This document shows, in pieces, positions 60,222 to 60,595 of a DNA stretch of 60,595 nucleotides. Each line of letters opens with the position of its first letter. Within the stretch, counting starts at the first letter, position 1. The notes under the pieces were generated by a model. The model made no database searches, was not told the DNA's origin, and was given only the letters and a program-made list of their open reading frames with translations. The translations under genes and the position numbers were made by a program. Source of the DNA: Deltaproteobacteria bacterium. Its GTDB lineage: Bacteria > Desulfobacterota > Dissulfuribacteria > Dissulfuribacterales > JALVPX01. The stretch spans positions 1 to 60,595 of the forward strand of contig JALVVK010000020.1 of NCBI GenBank assembly GCA_027023445.1, in the 5' to 3' direction.

Positions 60222-60288
60222 CCTTGCACTCCTTTCCGATACGCCTGCCACCTAACAAACAGACATAGAAATCCAAAACGCAACGGAC

Positions 60289-60595
60289 TCACACGCATAA
60301 TGGTATTTCCCCTTTAAAATTAAGGGATTTTCCATCATATCCTATCATAAGAACTATCACGTTAACACCTGAAGCCAAAGCCTCCCTGAAAATCCGGGCG
60401 AAACGCGGATCTATTCTATCATACGGGGCAAAACATCTCGCCTCGTCCCGAAAAACAAGCACAAGCAGAAGGGCGGAAGCACCGGTCCTCCGGATCCGGA
60501 TCAACTCCTCAAGATGTCTCGCGCCTCTCGCAGTAGGGGCATCCGGAAACAATGCCACCTCATCAAGCGCCATGGTACAGCCCTTAACCTCAACC
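60289..60595 (-). CDS. sfsA: SfsA-family sugar fermentation stimulation protein, C-terminal part (cut by window edge)
   Basis: The frame runs out of the window at 60595. It reads VEVKGCTMALDEVALFPDAP then TARGARHLEELI and CFAPYDRIDPRFARIFREAL. This is the C-terminal half of SfsA, with EVK and the family's FPDAPTARGxRHL block. SfsA is a DNA-binding or nuclease-like protein of unclear role. The 101 visible residues end at an intact stop at 60289. An ATG at 60573 lies inside the conserved region and is not the real start. Confidence 0.85.
   Translation of the reverse strand, partial: VEVKGCTMALDEVALFPDAPTARGARHLEELIRIRRTGASALLLVLVFRDEARCFAPYDRIDPRFARIFREALASGVNVIVLMIGYDGKSLNFKGEIPLCV

Overview
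The window looks like chromosomal DNA from an anaerobic, Gram-negative bacterium of the Desulfobacterota (deltaproteobacterial) type. The indications are many c-type multiheme cytochromes of the doubled-CxxCH kind, outer-membrane lipoproteins and a beta-barrel, an LPS/O-antigen type sugar cluster, a bacterial STT3/PglB oligosaccharyltransferase and FmdB/NapH-like small redox genes. This is inferred from gene content; no rRNA is present to confirm it.

Layout. (1) 110-6006: housekeeping genes on the minus strand (mnmG, mazG, an M23 peptidase, xseA) with a lone plus-strand flaG. (2) 6509-18712: a plus-strand polysaccharide cluster. It makes a CDP-3,6-dideoxyhexose of the tyvelose/paratose type (rfbF, rfbG, rfbH, an rfbS/rfbJ-like reductase, rfbE), followed by a Wzx-type flippase, three GT2 and one GT9 glycosyltransferases and a sulfotransferase. 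The rfbH gene is unusual: it is fused in frame to a complete MazF/PemK-like toxin domain and is preceded by an overlapping antitoxin-like gene. (3) 18761-25981: a minus-strand operon of livK-H-M-G (no livF) running into a PglB-type oligosaccharyltransferase, a DPM1-like GT2 and a DUF2304 membrane protein. (4) 26067-40101: a minus-strand run of 11 genes that looks like an outer-membrane electron conduit. It has three paralogous small cytochromes, a 691-residue beta-barrel with a discoidin-like insert, three CsgG/FlgT-like proteins, a parvulin-type chaperone, a 26-CxxCH lipoprotein, a 16-CxxCH cytochrome and an NHL-propeller protein. Divergent from it (41287-43997) are a YVTN-propeller lipoprotein and a five-CxxCH cytochrome with a fibronectin-like middle. 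(5) 44204-60595: mostly minus-strand housekeeping and small redox genes (rlmE, GlcF-like Fe-S protein, HD hydrolase, holA, proC, a Fur-FeoA fusion, a CobD-like aminotransferase, rdgB, a NapH-like ferredoxin protein, trkH-trkA, tRNA-Cys, a DAHP synthase, fmdB, a DUF3334 protein, and sfsA cut by the window edge).

The intergenic gaps carry two interspersed repeat families. Family A (about 85-110 bp) has CCCGGATTATGC inverted ends. Family B (about 105-160 bp) is bounded by CTGAGCATGAAAAT and ATTTTCACGGT. One A copy sits inside a B copy. A third gap, 49739-49872, is an array of small hairpins separated by GGTAATCCTA. The observations I rate highest are the toxin-RfbH fusion, the cytochrome/porin/CsgG locus, the oligosaccharyltransferase placed in an amino-acid transport operon, and the repeat families. 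All function calls rest on motifs read by eye; no database search was run.
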